From: Pseudomonadota bacterium
Lineage (GTDB): Bacteria; Desulfobacterota; Syntrophorhabdia; Syntrophorhabdales; Syntrophorhabdaceae
Assembly (NCBI GenBank): GCA_026388315.1
Contig: JAPLKA010000054.1
Span: 1 to 64,000, forward strand
Length of the DNA stretch: 64,000 nt
Direction: 5' to 3'
Shown here: piece after piece, positions 42,925 through 52,339 of the stretch
How the letters are laid out: every line of letters starts with the position of its first letter
How positions within the stretch are numbered: the first letter of the stretch is position 1
The notes under the pieces: generated by a model
The model's database searches: none
Told to the model about the DNA's origin: nothing
What the model saw: only the letters and a program-made list of their open reading frames with translations
Translations under genes and position numbers: made by a program

Positions 42925-43400
42925 AAAAACCAACAAGACACAGGAGGGGGGTAACCATCCTTCTGTGTCTTTTGCTATGTATCAGTGTTGCCATAGTTGC
43001 TGTTTTACTGATACAAGTTCAGGTTCTGAAGATTGGTGATTCCGGGCTTTTTTTCCGGGTCATAAACGGCAATATAATCACCCTCAGGTATACCCACTCC
43101 ATGTATGGTGTCCCTGTAACAGAGCGGTTGAGGGTTGAAAATGGGCGCCTTGAACTTTTTCATGTTGTGACGAGTGATGCAGCGCTTGAATATTTTGGCA
43201 TAGAGGGGAAAGACGAGAACAATGTGAAAAATTCCTTAAAAGAATTCACTATACCTGCAGAGAGCGTTGGACGGCATACGCTTTCGGTACAAGGACATGA
43301 AATTTTGTTAAGCAATATCCACACGAAAGGCCAAAAGATTCACATAAGCATTATAAAACAACCTCTCGTGTCATATTATAAAGATTCTATTTGGAGGTAG
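42921..43400 (+). CDS. DUF1850 protein, accessory to TRAP-TAXI transporters
   Basis: 159 aa, starting with TTG in a TTGA overlap with the receptor stop. One N-terminal membrane helix (VTILLCLLLCISVAIVAVLL) and a periplasmic beta-rich domain with IITLRYTHSMYGVPVTERLR, the DUF1850 signature. The family is found almost only between TAXI receptor and fused permease genes; its job is unknown. Confidence 0.82.
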   Translation: MKKPTRHRRGVTILLCLLLCISVAIVAVLLIQVQVLKIGDSGLFFRVINGNIITLRYTHSMYGVPVTERLRVENGRLELFHVVTSDAALEYFGIEGKDENNVKNSLKEFTIPAESVGRHTLSVQGHEILLSNIHTKGQKIHISIIKQPLVSYYKDSIWR

Positions 43401-43402
43401 TC

Positions 43403-45388
43403 ATGGCAGATAAAGAAATCCCTTTAGTCGACAATGCTACTGAACAGTTAACAGAAGAACAAAAGAAAAAGATAGAAGAACTCATAGAAGAAGATGAGGG
43501 TGTTACCAGAAAGGTAACGGGATTCTGGAACGTTGCTATTACGGCACTGGCGGTAGCAATGTCGCTTTTCGCAATATACACTTCTATCTTCCCGATGCCA
43601 ACACAGATACTGAGAGGAGTTTTTACTGCATTTTTACTTGTCCTCTCTTTCCTGTATTACCCGATGGCAAAAAAATATAAGGGTAAAATAAACATAATCG
43701 ATATTTTTCTGGCGCTTCTCAGCATAGCCTGCATAGCATATATGCTTGTTGATTTTGAAGAGTTCATATATCGGGCAGTGACCCCTGAATTGTGGGATAA
43801 AATCCTTGGTGTTGCCTTTATTGTCCTTATCTTAGAAGCCACACGAAGAAGTTCGGGCTGGATCATGCCTGTTACCTGTCTCATCTTTCTCGTTTATGCA
43901 TATGTAGGACCATGGATTCCCGCCCCATGGACACACAGGGGATATGATGTAGAACGTATTATCGGCCACATGTACATGACCCTTGAGGGCATCTTCGGTG
44001 TCCCGATTGATGTAGCATCGACGATCATCATTATGTTCTGCATTTTTGGCGGTTTTCTGTCTGTCTCGGGCGCGGGTAAATTCTTCGTTGATTTTGCATT
44101 TACCGCCATGGGTAGAAAACCAACCGCTGCAGGCCGGGCAGTTGTGGCAACATCCTATCTTCTGGCTATGGCATCGGGATCCGGTGTGGCTAATACCGTT
44201 GCAATCGGTTCAGTGGCATATCCGATGCTCAAGAAAGCAGGCTATGATAAAAACAACGCCGGTGGTTTTCTTGCCGCTGGTGGCATGGGTGCTATCACCA
44301 CTCCGCCTGTCATGGGCGCTGCAGCGTTTCTCATCGCTGAATTCCTGAAGATTAGCTATGTTGATGTCATCTTTCTTGCAACCATCCCTGCTGCCCTCTA
44401 TTACTGGGGGCTCCTTCTCATGGTCGAGTTTGATGCAAAAAAGTTCGGTCTCAGGGCGGTTCAGATAGAGAAAAAATACACCCTTGGCCAGCTTACAAAA
44501 ATGTACTGGTTCCAGTTTCTCCCCCTTATTGCTATAGTATTTTTTCTGGTAAGGGGTTACACGCCTCAGGTTTCTGTGCTCGCAGCGATCATCACATGTT
44601 TTCTTACATCCTTTTTAAGAAAAGATACGCGGTTCAATTTACCAAAACTTATCCAGGCATTAAAGGAAGGTTCTATTACTGTATTAAATGTAGCGGCAAT
44701 CTGCGCAGCAGCAGGTTTAATAGTTGGAACAGTCAGTCTGACCGGACTTGGTCTAAAACTTTCAACAATTATTATCGGTTACGCCGGTGGAAGTCTTGTC
44801 TTTACTGCAATCTTTGCAGGTATTATTTTGTGGATAATAGGCTTGGCTGTACCCATTACCGCCACATATATTATCGCGGCTGTTATCGTAGCCCCGGCAC
44901 TGACAAACCTTGGTGTGCCTGATTACGCTGCACACATGTTTATATTCTACTACGCCCTTCTCTCGGAAGTTTCTCCTCCTACAGCCCTCTCGCCCTTCGC
45001 AGCGGCAGCCATAACTGGTGGCGATCCATATAAAACAACCATGATGGCTTGGAAATATGCCGTAACCGCCTTTCTCCTGCCTTTTATCTTTGTTCTCCTT
45101 CCTTCAGGGAGGGCCTTGCTCCTCCACTTTGATGGAATCACAATGGCGGAAGGGATATGGACTATTTTCACTGCATTTGTTGGTATAGGCATGCTCGCAG
45201 CGGGCTGTTCCGGTTGGTTCCTCAAGAGGGAAAATATCATAGAACGAGTGGTCACAGTAATCGGGGCGTTGAGCTTCGTTTATCCTCATACTATGGGCGA
45301 TGTTATAGGTTTTGTCTGTTTAGTATTAGTGATTATTATGCAAAAGCTGAGGAAGGGGGACACAGGACCAATACAGGCAGCAACCTGA
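43403..45388 (+). CDS. TRAP transporter fused 4TM/12TM permease, TAXI type
   Basis: About 661 aa, start ATG 43403 with GGAGG upstream. A cytoplasmic N-terminus precedes many membrane helices: small (DctQ-like) part up to about residue 170 and large (DctM-like) part after it, containing GGFLSVSGAGKFFVDFAFTA, ASGSGVANTVAIGSVAYPML, GGFLAAGGMGAITTPPVMGA and SEVSPPTALSPFAAAAITGG, which form the Na+/substrate site in the family. Couples uptake of an organic acid to an ion gradient. Sits between the CoA-transferase and the CoA-ester enzymes, suggesting it imports their substrate. Confidence 0.9.
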   Translation: MADKEIPLVDNATEQLTEEQKKKIEELIEEDEGVTRKVTGFWNVAITALAVAMSLFAIYTSIFPMPTQILRGVFTAFLLVLSFLYYPMAKKYKGKINIIDIFLALLSIACIAYMLVDFEEFIYRAVTPELWDKILGVAFIVLILEATRRSSGWIMPVTCLIFLVYAYVGPWIPAPWTHRGYDVERIIGHMYMTLEGIFGVPIDVASTIIIMFCIFGGFLSVSGAGKFFVDFAFTAMGRKPTAAGRAVVATSYLLAMASGSGVANTVAIGSVAYPMLKKAGYDKNNAGGFLAAGGMGAITTPPVMGAAAFLIAEFLKISYVDVIFLATIPAALYYWGLLLMVEFDAKKFGLRAVQIEKKYTLGQLTKMYWFQFLPLIAIVFFLVRGYTPQVSVLAAIITCFLTSFLRKDTRFNLPKLIQALKEGSITVLNVAAICAAAGLIVGTVSLTGLGLKLSTIIIGYAGGSLVFTAIFAGIILWIIGLAVPITATYIIAAVIVAPALTNLGVPDYAAHMFIFYYALLSEVSPPTALSPFAAAAITGGDPYKTTMMAWKYAVTAFLLPFIFVLLPSGRALLLHFDGITMAEGIWTIFTAFVGIGMLAAGCSGWFLKRENIIERVVTVIGALSFVYPHTMGDVIGFVCLVLVIIMQKLRKGDTGPIQAAT

Positions 45389-45436
45389 TAAGCTCTTTGC
45401 ACATAGCTGATAGTTCATAGCAAAAAAGAGGAATAA

Positions 45437-45467
45437 AAAATGGCCAGCAGATTTTGCTGGCCATTTT
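45437..45467. terminator. Bidirectional terminator between TRAP permease and activase genes
   Basis: AAAATGGCCAGCA and TGCTGGCCATTTT form a perfect 13-base stem with a short loop, flanked by A- and T-rich ends on both sides. It separates two convergent operons. Confidence 0.85.
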
Positions 45468-45485
45468 AGTTCAATGTTTTTGTAG

Positions 45486-46265
45486 CTAAGCGGTTTTTTC
45501 GAGTGCTATTATCGCTGCGCCGAGCGCACCAACAATCTGTGGCTCAACGTGGATTTTTATCTGAGTTCCAAGTGCCTTTTCAAGGGCCTTAACAACTCCG
45601 ATATTTTTTGCAACGCCGCCAGCCATAATGACTTCATCCTTGGCGCCGCCCAGCCTGCTGATGAGACCCATTGTCCTATCGGCAATCGCCTTGTGGATGC
45701 CATAAAGGATGTCTTCTAATTCTTCTCCTTCGCTCACGAGAGAGATGACTTCCGATTCGGCAAAGACGGTACAGATACTGCTTATAGCCACATCTTTCTT
45801 GTGGTTTAATGAGATTTCACCGATTTTGTCGAGCTCAACGTTTAATGCCTTTGCCATAACCTCAACAAATCTTCCAGTTCCAGCGGCACATTTATCGTTC
45901 ATTTCGAATTCGATAACGCGGCCTTTTTCATCAACTCTTATTGCTTTTGTGTCCTGTCCGCCGATGTCGATGATTGTCCTTGCGCCAGGGAACAGATAGT
46001 TTACCCCTTTTGCTATACAGGTAATTTCTGTGACTGCCTGCTGTGCAAAGGAAGCCCTTTTTCTTCCACAACCGGTGGCGATGATATATGAAACATCAGA
46101 TGCTGTTTTTGCGGGATAAGCAAGTACCTTTTCAAGGGCCATTTCGGCAGTTTTCCTTGAATCGGCACCGGTTTGCATTATTGTATACCCGAGAATCCCC
46201 TTGTCTTTATCCAGGAGGAGAGCCTCAGTGGTAATTGAACCTATATCAATTCCGGCAACTAACAT
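45486..46265 (-). CDS. ATP-dependent activase of a 2-hydroxyacyl-CoA dehydratase or benzoyl-CoA reductase type enzyme
   Basis: 259 aa, ASKHA-fold protein of the BcrA/BadF/HgdC group. ATP-binding GIDIGSITTEALLLDK at the N-terminus, the [4Fe-4S] ligands C in IATGCGRKR and C in NDKCAAGTGRFVEVMAKAL, phosphate-2 motif IIDIGGQDTKAI, and adenosine motif MAGGVAKNIGVV. It transfers electrons at low potential to a partner dehydratase/reductase, using ATP. No such partner (HgdAB or Bcr-like) is encoded in this window. Last gene of a three-gene minus-strand set. Confidence 0.87.
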   Translation of the reverse strand: MLVAGIDIGSITTEALLLDKDKGILGYTIMQTGADSRKTAEMALEKVLAYPAKTASDVSYIIATGCGRKRASFAQQAVTEITCIAKGVNYLFPGARTIIDIGGQDTKAIRVDEKGRVIEFEMNDKCAAGTGRFVEVMAKALNVELDKIGEISLNHKKDVAISSICTVFAESEVISLVSEGEELEDILYGIHKAIADRTMGLISRLGGAKDEVIMAGGVAKNIGVVKALEKALGTQIKIHVEPQIVGALGAAIIALEKTA

Positions 46266-46279
46266 GTTGTTTCACCCCT

Positions 46280-46495
46280 TTATTCAATAATCGCAAGAAC
46301 AGTGTCAGCATCAACTTCCTGACCTGCAGAAACCATAATTTCCTTTATAACCCCGGATGATGGAGAAACAATTGGCATTTCCATTTTCATCGCTTCGAGG
46401 GTTGCAATCTGGTCGTCTTCTTCGACTTTGTCCCCGATTTTTACGAGTACATTTACAATTTTACCTACCATTGGGACTGTTATTTCTGTAGCCAT
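46280..46495 (-). CDS. Small biotin/lipoyl carrier protein
   Basis: 71 aa, a single biotinyl domain with the attachment lysine in LEAMKMEMPI (Lys 36). Such free-standing carriers serve glutaconyl-, methylmalonyl- or related acyl-CoA decarboxylases/carboxylases. Here it lies between an acyl-CoA dehydrogenase and the activase gene; the carboxyltransferase and membrane subunits are not in the window. GGAGG precedes the ATG. Confidence 0.87.
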   Translation of the reverse strand: MATEITVPMVGKIVNVLVKIGDKVEEDDQIATLEAMKMEMPIVSPSSGVIKEIMVSAGQEVDADTVLAIIE

Positions 46496-46523
46496 AGGTA
46501 TACCTCCTTAAAATTTGTGCTGT

Positions 46524-47681
46524 TTATGCCTTTCTGTAACCCAGAGCGAACTGGGCAATAATCATCTTCTGGACGTTGGATGTGCCTTCAACAATCTGAT
46601 AGGATTTTGCATCTCTATAGAATCTTTCTACAGGGTATTCTGAAGAGAAACCGTAGGAACCGAATATCTTTACTGCCTCTGAGGCACAGAAGTTAGCGGA
46701 CTCTGCGCAGTAGTATTTTGCCATAGATGTTTCGAGCGTATTGTTCATTCCCTGGTCTTTCTGCCAGGCAGCTCTGAGAAGTAGAAGTTTCGATGCTTCG
46801 TGCTCAACTGACATTCTGCCGATTTGTTCCTGGATCATCTGGAACTGGCCAATTGCCTGTCCGAACTGTTCTCTTTCATTTGAATACTTGCACGCTTCTT
46901 CGATACAACTCTGGGCCACGCCAACGGCCCTGGCTGCTGAGCTTAACCTGGTGAAATTAAGCATGGTCATACAAATTGCAAAGCCCTGGCCCAACTTTCC
47001 AAGGAGAGCGGTCTTCGGGATTTTTGCTTCTTCAAAAAAAATCTCACCGGTCGGGGCGCAATGCAGACCGAGTTTTGTGGTAATTGCCCTCTGGACAATA
47101 CCGGGTGCATTAAAATCGATAAAAAAGGCTGACATACCTTTGTGCTTTGCTGCCTTGTCTGTCATGGCGTAAACAACACCACATCCGCAGTAAGGTACGC
47201 CGGATATCCATGTTTTTGTTCCGTTCAGAACGAAGCCATCATCGACCTCTACCGCAGTTGTCTTCATACTGGCAACATCAGACCCCGAGTTTGGCTCAGT
47301 AATAGCGAAGCAGCCGCCACTTGTTCCCGCGATTAATCCTGGCAGGAACTGTTCTTTCAATTCTTCACTTCCATATTTCAGTAGAACATTCTGTGGTCCA
47401 TTCATCTGAAGGTTAAACGGTAGACCCCAGGAAGGACTTACCCTTGCAACTTCCATTGCCATAAGGGTTGCAGCCATGTTGCCTTCTTCGAGTTCAAGCC
47501 CGCCGAACTTTTCAGGGGCCAAACAGGCAAACATGCCTTGATCACCCATTTTTTTCAAATACTCAGGGCGATATTTGTGTTCCTTTTCGTCTTCTTCCAT
47601 TGTGGGTTTAATATTCTTTACTGCAAAATCATAGGCCATTTTTCGCATTGATTCTAATTCGTCAGAAATCCTAAAATCCAT
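46524..47681 (-). CDS. Acyl-CoA dehydrogenase
   Basis: 385 aa flavoprotein that oxidises an acyl-CoA to the 2-enoyl-CoA, passing electrons to ETF. FAITEPNSGSDVASMKTTAV and GTKTWISG bind FAD, and the catalytic glutamate is in the YQIVEGTSNVQKMIIA block near residue 367. Specificity (glutaryl-, butyryl- or a cyclic acyl-CoA) is not readable with confidence; the biotin carrier and activase that follow would fit glutaryl/glutaconyl-CoA metabolism. Divergent from the MBL-fold gene. Confidence 0.88.
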   Translation of the reverse strand: MDFRISDELESMRKMAYDFAVKNIKPTMEEDEKEHKYRPEYLKKMGDQGMFACLAPEKFGGLELEEGNMAATLMAMEVARVSPSWGLPFNLQMNGPQNVLLKYGSEELKEQFLPGLIAGTSGGCFAITEPNSGSDVASMKTTAVEVDDGFVLNGTKTWISGVPYCGCGVVYAMTDKAAKHKGMSAFFIDFNAPGIVQRAITTKLGLHCAPTGEIFFEEAKIPKTALLGKLGQGFAICMTMLNFTRLSSAARAVGVAQSCIEEACKYSNEREQFGQAIGQFQMIQEQIGRMSVEHEASKLLLLRAAWQKDQGMNNTLETSMAKYYCAESANFCASEAVKIFGSYGFSSEYPVERFYRDAKSYQIVEGTSNVQKMIIAQFALGYRKA

Positions 47682-47931
47682 AATTTTTCTCTCCTTTCCT
47701 CTCGAATTGTGAAACTATTAACAAACTATCTTAGCAAAGCACCTTTTGCATGTCAAGCTTATTTTGTAAAAATAAGTAGTGATTGTAACTGAATCGGTTA
47801 CAAAAATAATATTGATTTTTTTACCTCCCTCCTCTTTATATTTTATATATTGACACCCACATACGGGATTGATACCATTATTATATATAATATGAATATT
47901 ATGAGCCATGAGCTAATTTTCGGAGACATTT

Positions 47932-48849
47932 TTGATTTTTAACAAAACCGGATTGGTAAAAGACAATTTGTATGTTGCCGGATTTCCATGGTCACCAGTG
48001 TATGTATTGGCCGGGGAGCAACCGGTAATCTTTGAAGCAGGGTTTTACTGTATGGGCAAAATCTATGAGAATGATATAAACAAGTTCCTCTCAGGTAAAA
48101 CGCCAAAAACTCTTTTCCTTACTCATGTTCATTATGATCATTGTGGTGCAGCAGCATATCTGAAGAGGGTTTTTCCTGGGATGAACATTGCTGCATCCAG
48201 AAGGGCATCTGAGATTATACAACGTCCTAACGCTCAGAAATTGATGACCGAGCTAAGCCGGAACGTATTTGGATTGATAGATAAAATAGGCACTATAAAT
48301 AACAAATTTCTTATAAGGGACCCCTTTGAAGCGTTTGAAGTGGACACAGTTATTCATGACGGTCAGGTTATACATTTGGACAGCGATGTGAATATCCATG
48401 TTTTTTCAACCCCTGGCCATACTAGGGATATGATGAGTTTTTATATGCCGGAGAAGAAGATTCTCATAGCTACTGAAGCGGCTGGCTGTATGGGGCATAC
48501 AGGGCGCATCATCACCGAGTTTCTCGTTGATTATGATGTGTATATAAATTCGCTGAAACGCCTTGCATCACTCGATGTGGATATTTTTTGTCAGGGTCAC
48601 CACTTTGTTTTTACCGGTGAAGATGTAAAAAGACATTTTGAGCGTTCAATTAAGGCTGCAGAAGATTTTAGGAATAACGCCGAATATCTGTTGAAATCTG
48701 AGAACGGGTCCATCGACCGTGTAGTTTCGATAATCAAGTCTGAGGAATATGATACAAATCCTGGAACCAAACAGCCCGAACAGGCATACCTGATCAATCT
48801 GAGGATGAGAGTTGCCCATCTGGCAGAAAGGCTCTCCAGTATTCAATAA
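47932..48849 (+). CDS. Metallo-beta-lactamase-fold hydrolase
   Basis: 305 aa, TTG start. Metal ligands: HVHYDHCG (HxHxDH, about 64-71), H in STPGHTRDMMSF (about 163), D/E in TEAAGCMG, and H in QGHHFVF (about 222). Probably a thioesterase- or glyoxalase-II-like hydrolase; its place among CoA-ester genes suggests a CoA-thioester or related substrate, which is inference. Confidence 0.83.
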   Translation: MIFNKTGLVKDNLYVAGFPWSPVYVLAGEQPVIFEAGFYCMGKIYENDINKFLSGKTPKTLFLTHVHYDHCGAAAYLKRVFPGMNIAASRRASEIIQRPNAQKLMTELSRNVFGLIDKIGTINNKFLIRDPFEAFEVDTVIHDGQVIHLDSDVNIHVFSTPGHTRDMMSFYMPEKKILIATEAAGCMGHTGRIITEFLVDYDVYINSLKRLASLDVDIFCQGHHFVFTGEDVKRHFERSIKAAEDFRNNAEYLLKSENGSIDRVVSIIKSEEYDTNPGTKQPEQAYLINLRMRVAHLAERLSSIQ

Positions 48850-48869
48850 TATCAATAAAATAAGGAGTA

Positions 48870-48920
48870 ATCAGGTTCGATACTTGATACTGGATACTTG
48901 ATACTCGATATTTAAGACCA
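48870..48920. repeat. GATACTTGATACT-type intergenic repeat
   Basis: TTCGATACTTGATACTGGAT followed by ACTTGATACTCGATATTT: tandem degenerate units of the same vocabulary seen at 2104-2131. The rest of 48850-49106 holds no gene; a TTGACA at 49024 may belong to the promoter of the dehydrogenase gene. Confidence 0.65.
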
Positions 48921-49106
48921 GATAACAAATTTTCGATAGTTAGTGCTCGGATGTTAGTTCAAACCAGTAACCAGAACCCAATATCTACGGCAGTTTCCCG
49001 GGAAACTGACTCCTTACCAAAATAGTTGACATATTGTATGTAATAATAGTTAAATAAAACCACATGTGAAAATTTTAATTATCAAAATATTTCAAGGGAG
49101 GTCTTC

Positions 49107-49967
49107 ATGGATATAAAAACAGTTGGAGTTTTGGGCGCAGGTGTAATGGGAAACGGAATCGCCCAGGTAGCTGCAATGGCAGGCTATAATGTCATTATGA
49201 GGGATATTGAAGACAGGTTCGTAGAAGGCGGGCTGAAGAACATCGACAAGTTTCTTGCTAAGACCGTAGAAAAAGGGAAAATGACTGCCGACCAGAAAAG
49301 CGCCATCATGGGAAAAATCAAAGGCACAACCGATATGGGTGCCATGAAAGACGCTGATTTCATTGTTGAGGTTGTTGTTGAAATTATGGATATCAAGAAG
49401 AAGGTTTTTGCAGAGCTCGATGAAATTACAAAACCTGACGTAATACTTTCCTCGAACACATCATCTATGTCTCTGACTGAAATGGCAACAGCCACAAAGA
49501 GACCTGATAGGGTTGTTGGAATGCACTTCTTTAACCCCGTTCCACTCATGAAGCTCGTTGAAGTAATCCGCGGCATGAGGACAAGTGATGAGACAGTGGC
49601 GGCTACAATTGATCTTACGAGAAAATTCGGCAAAGAACCTGTTGAAGTAAGGGTTGACATCCCTGGTTTCCTCGTAAACAGGCTGATGGTTCCCCACTTT
49701 ATCGAAGCAATCAAACTATTTGAGCAGGGCATTGCCTCAAAAGAAGACATCGACAAAGCAGCAAAACTCGGCCTCAACTATCCTATGGGACCGTTCGAAT
49801 TAATGGACCTCACCGGTCTCGACATAAACCTTCATGTACAGCAGTACTTCTATGACAACCTGCCAAAAGAACTGAAATGGGATCCGCCACTTACACTCAA
49901 GAACCTGGTAAAGGCCGGTTCAATGGGCAGAAAATCAGGCAGAGGCTGGTACGACTATTCGAAATAA
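49107..49967 (+). CDS. 3-hydroxybutyryl-CoA (3-hydroxyacyl-CoA) dehydrogenase
   Basis: 286 aa, NAD(P)-dependent. Rossmann start VGVLGAGVMGNGIAQVAAMA, SSNTSSMSLTEMA (about 113), catalytic His in RVVGMHFFNPVPLMKLVEVI (about 138), and the C-terminal DIPGFLVNRLMVPHFIEAI plus GLNYPMGPFELMDLTGLDI. Converts 3-hydroxyacyl-CoA to acetoacetyl-CoA type products. First of three plus-strand beta-oxidation genes. RBS GGGAGG. Confidence 0.93.
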   Translation: MDIKTVGVLGAGVMGNGIAQVAAMAGYNVIMRDIEDRFVEGGLKNIDKFLAKTVEKGKMTADQKSAIMGKIKGTTDMGAMKDADFIVEVVVEIMDIKKKVFAELDEITKPDVILSSNTSSMSLTEMATATKRPDRVVGMHFFNPVPLMKLVEVIRGMRTSDETVAATIDLTRKFGKEPVEVRVDIPGFLVNRLMVPHFIEAIKLFEQGIASKEDIDKAAKLGLNYPMGPFELMDLTGLDINLHVQQYFYDNLPKELKWDPPLTLKNLVKAGSMGRKSGRGWYDYSK

Positions 49968-49988
49968 GGAATATGCGAGGAGGAACCC

Positions 49989-50771
49989 ATGGGCTATGAA
50001 ACAATAATTGTTGAGCGGGAAAACCCGGTAGGGATAATCAAACTGAATAGGCCCCCCGTAAACCCTTTGAGCGTTAAATCGTATCATGAATTATATGACG
50101 CAATCTGCGAGTTGGAGAAGGATGAGGCGATTGGTGCTATTCTCATAACCGGAAATGGAGATAAGGCCTTTGCGGCAGGTCTTGATGTGAAAGACGTAAT
50201 GGGCAAATCCGCTGTAGAAACACTCGATTTTCTCTGGACAGCCCCACGAAGGACCTTTGACAAGCTTACAAGCATTGAAAAACCGACAGTGGCGGCAGTC
50301 TTCGGGCTTGCACTCGGCGGTGGCTGTGAGGTTGCCATTTGTTGTGATATAAGAATTGCATCTGAAGATGCGATATTTGGTGTTCCTGAGATTAACCTCG
50401 GTATCATGCCAGGCTCTGGTGCAACACAGAGGCTTCCACGATTAGTAGGAGTTGCGAAGGCAAAAGAAATGCTTTTTACCGGTGACAATGTTAATGCTGC
50501 AGAGGCATACAGAGTTGGTCTTGTGAACAAGGTAGTGCCAAGAGACAAGCTGATGGATGAAGCGATGAAAATGGCAAAAAAACTGGCATCAAAACCAAAG
50601 GCAGCCCTTGCTCTCATAAAGAGATGTGTAGATAACGGGCTTAATATGGACCTTGCCTCAGGGTTGACACTTGAGATGGATTGCTTTTCCATCGCTTTTA
50701 CCTCTGAGGATGGCAGAGAAGGTATCAATGCCTTTGTGGAGAAAAGAAAACCCAATTATAAAGGTAAGTAG
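49989..50771 (+). CDS. Enoyl-CoA hydratase/isomerase (crotonase family)
   Basis: 260 aa. Oxyanion-hole loops KAFAAGLDVKDVM (about 60) and GLALGGGCEVAICCDIRIAS (about 105-124). Of the two catalytic acids of typical hydratases, the second is present (FGVPEINLGIMPGSGATQRL, about 135-154) and the first position reads G-CEVAI (Glu in CEVA), so water addition is plausible. GAGGAGG precedes the ATG. Lies 21 bases after the dehydrogenase gene. Confidence 0.9.
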   Translation: MGYETIIVERENPVGIIKLNRPPVNPLSVKSYHELYDAICELEKDEAIGAILITGNGDKAFAAGLDVKDVMGKSAVETLDFLWTAPRRTFDKLTSIEKPTVAAVFGLALGGGCEVAICCDIRIASEDAIFGVPEINLGIMPGSGATQRLPRLVGVAKAKEMLFTGDNVNAAEAYRVGLVNKVVPRDKLMDEAMKMAKKLASKPKAALALIKRCVDNGLNMDLASGLTLEMDCFSIAFTSEDGREGINAFVEKRKPNYKGK

Positions 50772-50961
50772 CAAGAAATAAATTAGTTTGATGTTTGGCG
50801 GTCAGCGATTGGTTTTTAGTATAATGATCGATGGTATAAGTGAAAACTTGAGGTAATAAGTTTCACATACTGTAAAAGATGTGTAATCTGCTGAAGGAAC
50901 ATATGCTTGACAAAACCTTTTGCAGTTTAAACTAACTAAATATATGCGAGGAGGATGTTAT

Positions 50962-52176
50962 ATGAACACTTTTACAAAAGCTTATATTCCTTACAACGGG
51001 TATTACTCTACTCCCTTCACCCGTTGGCAGGGAAGCATGCAGAATGAAAACTCAATCGAGTTAGGCGCAAAGACGGCACGGAGATGGTTTCTTGAAAAAA
51101 AGAAAATTGATCCTGCAATACTTGACTACCTCTATTTCGGGATTTCCATCACCCAGCACCACCTGTTCTACAGCCACAACTGGGCAGCAGGCATGCTGAC
51201 AGACAACAAGAAAAATTTGCCAGGTCTCATGGTCAGCCAGGCGTGTACGACATCCACCACGGTTCTCAATCTCGCGGCACTTGCAGTGGAGCAAGGTGCA
51301 TATGAAGTTGGTTTTGGTCTGATGGCCGACCGTACCTCTAACGGCGCCCACACCATATGGCCGAACCCCATGGGTCCCGGCGGTGAAGTGATCAGCGAAA
51401 ACTGGCTCATGGACAACTTCAACAGCGACCCCAATGTTTATCCACCCCTCAAGATGGTACAAACCGCTGAGGCTGTGGCCAAGATGGAAGGATTCACTAA
51501 AGAACAATGCGACGAGCTGGTTTTAAGGCGCTACGAACAGTATCTCATGGCTACGGCCAATGACCGTGCCTTCCAGAAGCGCTATATGTTCCCCGCAGAG
51601 GTAAAGGTCTCCAAGAAAAAGACCGTTCTGGTAGAACTGGATGAGGGTGTAACCCCTACCACAAAAGAAGGTCTCGCAAAACTCGGACCGGCTGAGAAGG
51701 GAGGCGTCCACAGCTTCGCTTGTCAGACATTCCCTGCTGACGGCAACTGCGGGTTTATCGTCACAACACGTGAAAAAGCAAAGGAACTGAGTGCTGATCC
51801 GAAAATAGAGATCCAGATTGTTTCCTTTGGTTTTTCCAGGGTCAATCCAGGTTTCATGGCTGCGGCCCCTGTACCGGCCGCCCAGATGGCCCTTGCCAAC
51901 GCCGGTTTAAAAATCACTGATATGAAAACCATTAAAAGCCACAATCCCTTTTGCGCGAACGACCTTAACTTCGCCAAAAAGATGGGCAACGATATCATGA
52001 AAATGAACAACTACGGGTCATCCCTGATCTACGGACACCCACAGGCTCCGACAGGCGGCAGAATCATTGCCGAGATGCTGGAAGAAACGGCCATGCTCGG
52101 CGGCGGATACTGTCTCTGGACAGGATGTGCCGCAGGCGACACCGGCGCATCAATGATCTTCAAGGTAGGAAAGTAG
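50962..52176 (+). CDS. Thiolase-family enzyme with atypical active-site motifs
   Basis: 404 aa from ATG 50962 (GAGGAGG upstream; the open frame begins earlier). Nucleophilic Cys in VSQACTTSTTVLNLAA (about 85), catalytic His in LIYGHPQAPTGGR (canonical GHPxGxSG changed), and second Cys in WTGCAAGDTGAS (canonical CxGGG changed). Probably an acyl-CoA acetyltransferase cleaving a 3-oxoacyl-CoA for this cluster. The altered motifs put it in a divergent subgroup. Separated from the crotonase gene by about 190 bases; followed by two terminators. Confidence 0.85.
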   Translation: MNTFTKAYIPYNGYYSTPFTRWQGSMQNENSIELGAKTARRWFLEKKKIDPAILDYLYFGISITQHHLFYSHNWAAGMLTDNKKNLPGLMVSQACTTSTTVLNLAALAVEQGAYEVGFGLMADRTSNGAHTIWPNPMGPGGEVISENWLMDNFNSDPNVYPPLKMVQTAEAVAKMEGFTKEQCDELVLRRYEQYLMATANDRAFQKRYMFPAEVKVSKKKTVLVELDEGVTPTTKEGLAKLGPAEKGGVHSFACQTFPADGNCGFIVTTREKAKELSADPKIEIQIVSFGFSRVNPGFMAAAPVPAAQMALANAGLKITDMKTIKSHNPFCANDLNFAKKMGNDIMKMNNYGSSLIYGHPQAPTGGRIIAEMLEETAMLGGGYCLWTGCAAGDTGASMIFKVGK

Positions 52177-52200
52177 GCTAAAACAAAAAAGATATAAGCC

Positions 52201-52231
52201 GGGCCGGTGGATTTCCGCCGGCCCTTTTTTT
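52201..52231 (+). terminator. Rho-independent terminator after the thiolase gene
   Basis: GGGCCGGTGGA and CCGCCGGCCC form a GC-rich stem followed by seven T residues, 25 bases after the stop codon. Confidence 0.9.
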
Positions 52232-52264
52232 GTGTGCCGGGGAAAGGTCTTAATTAAGTAATTT

Positions 52265-52295
52265 AGTGGAGCGGCAACCCCGCTCCACTTTTTTT
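52265..52295 (+). terminator. Second rho-independent terminator
   Basis: AGTGGAGCGG and CCGCTCCACT with an AACC-type loop, followed by T7. It lies 34 bases after the first terminator and before the nuclease gene, so read-through is blocked twice. Confidence 0.88.
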
Positions 52296-52339
52296 AATAG
52301 TGTTTGAATCTGTTAAGGGAAATAGTGTAGAATTCTCTT

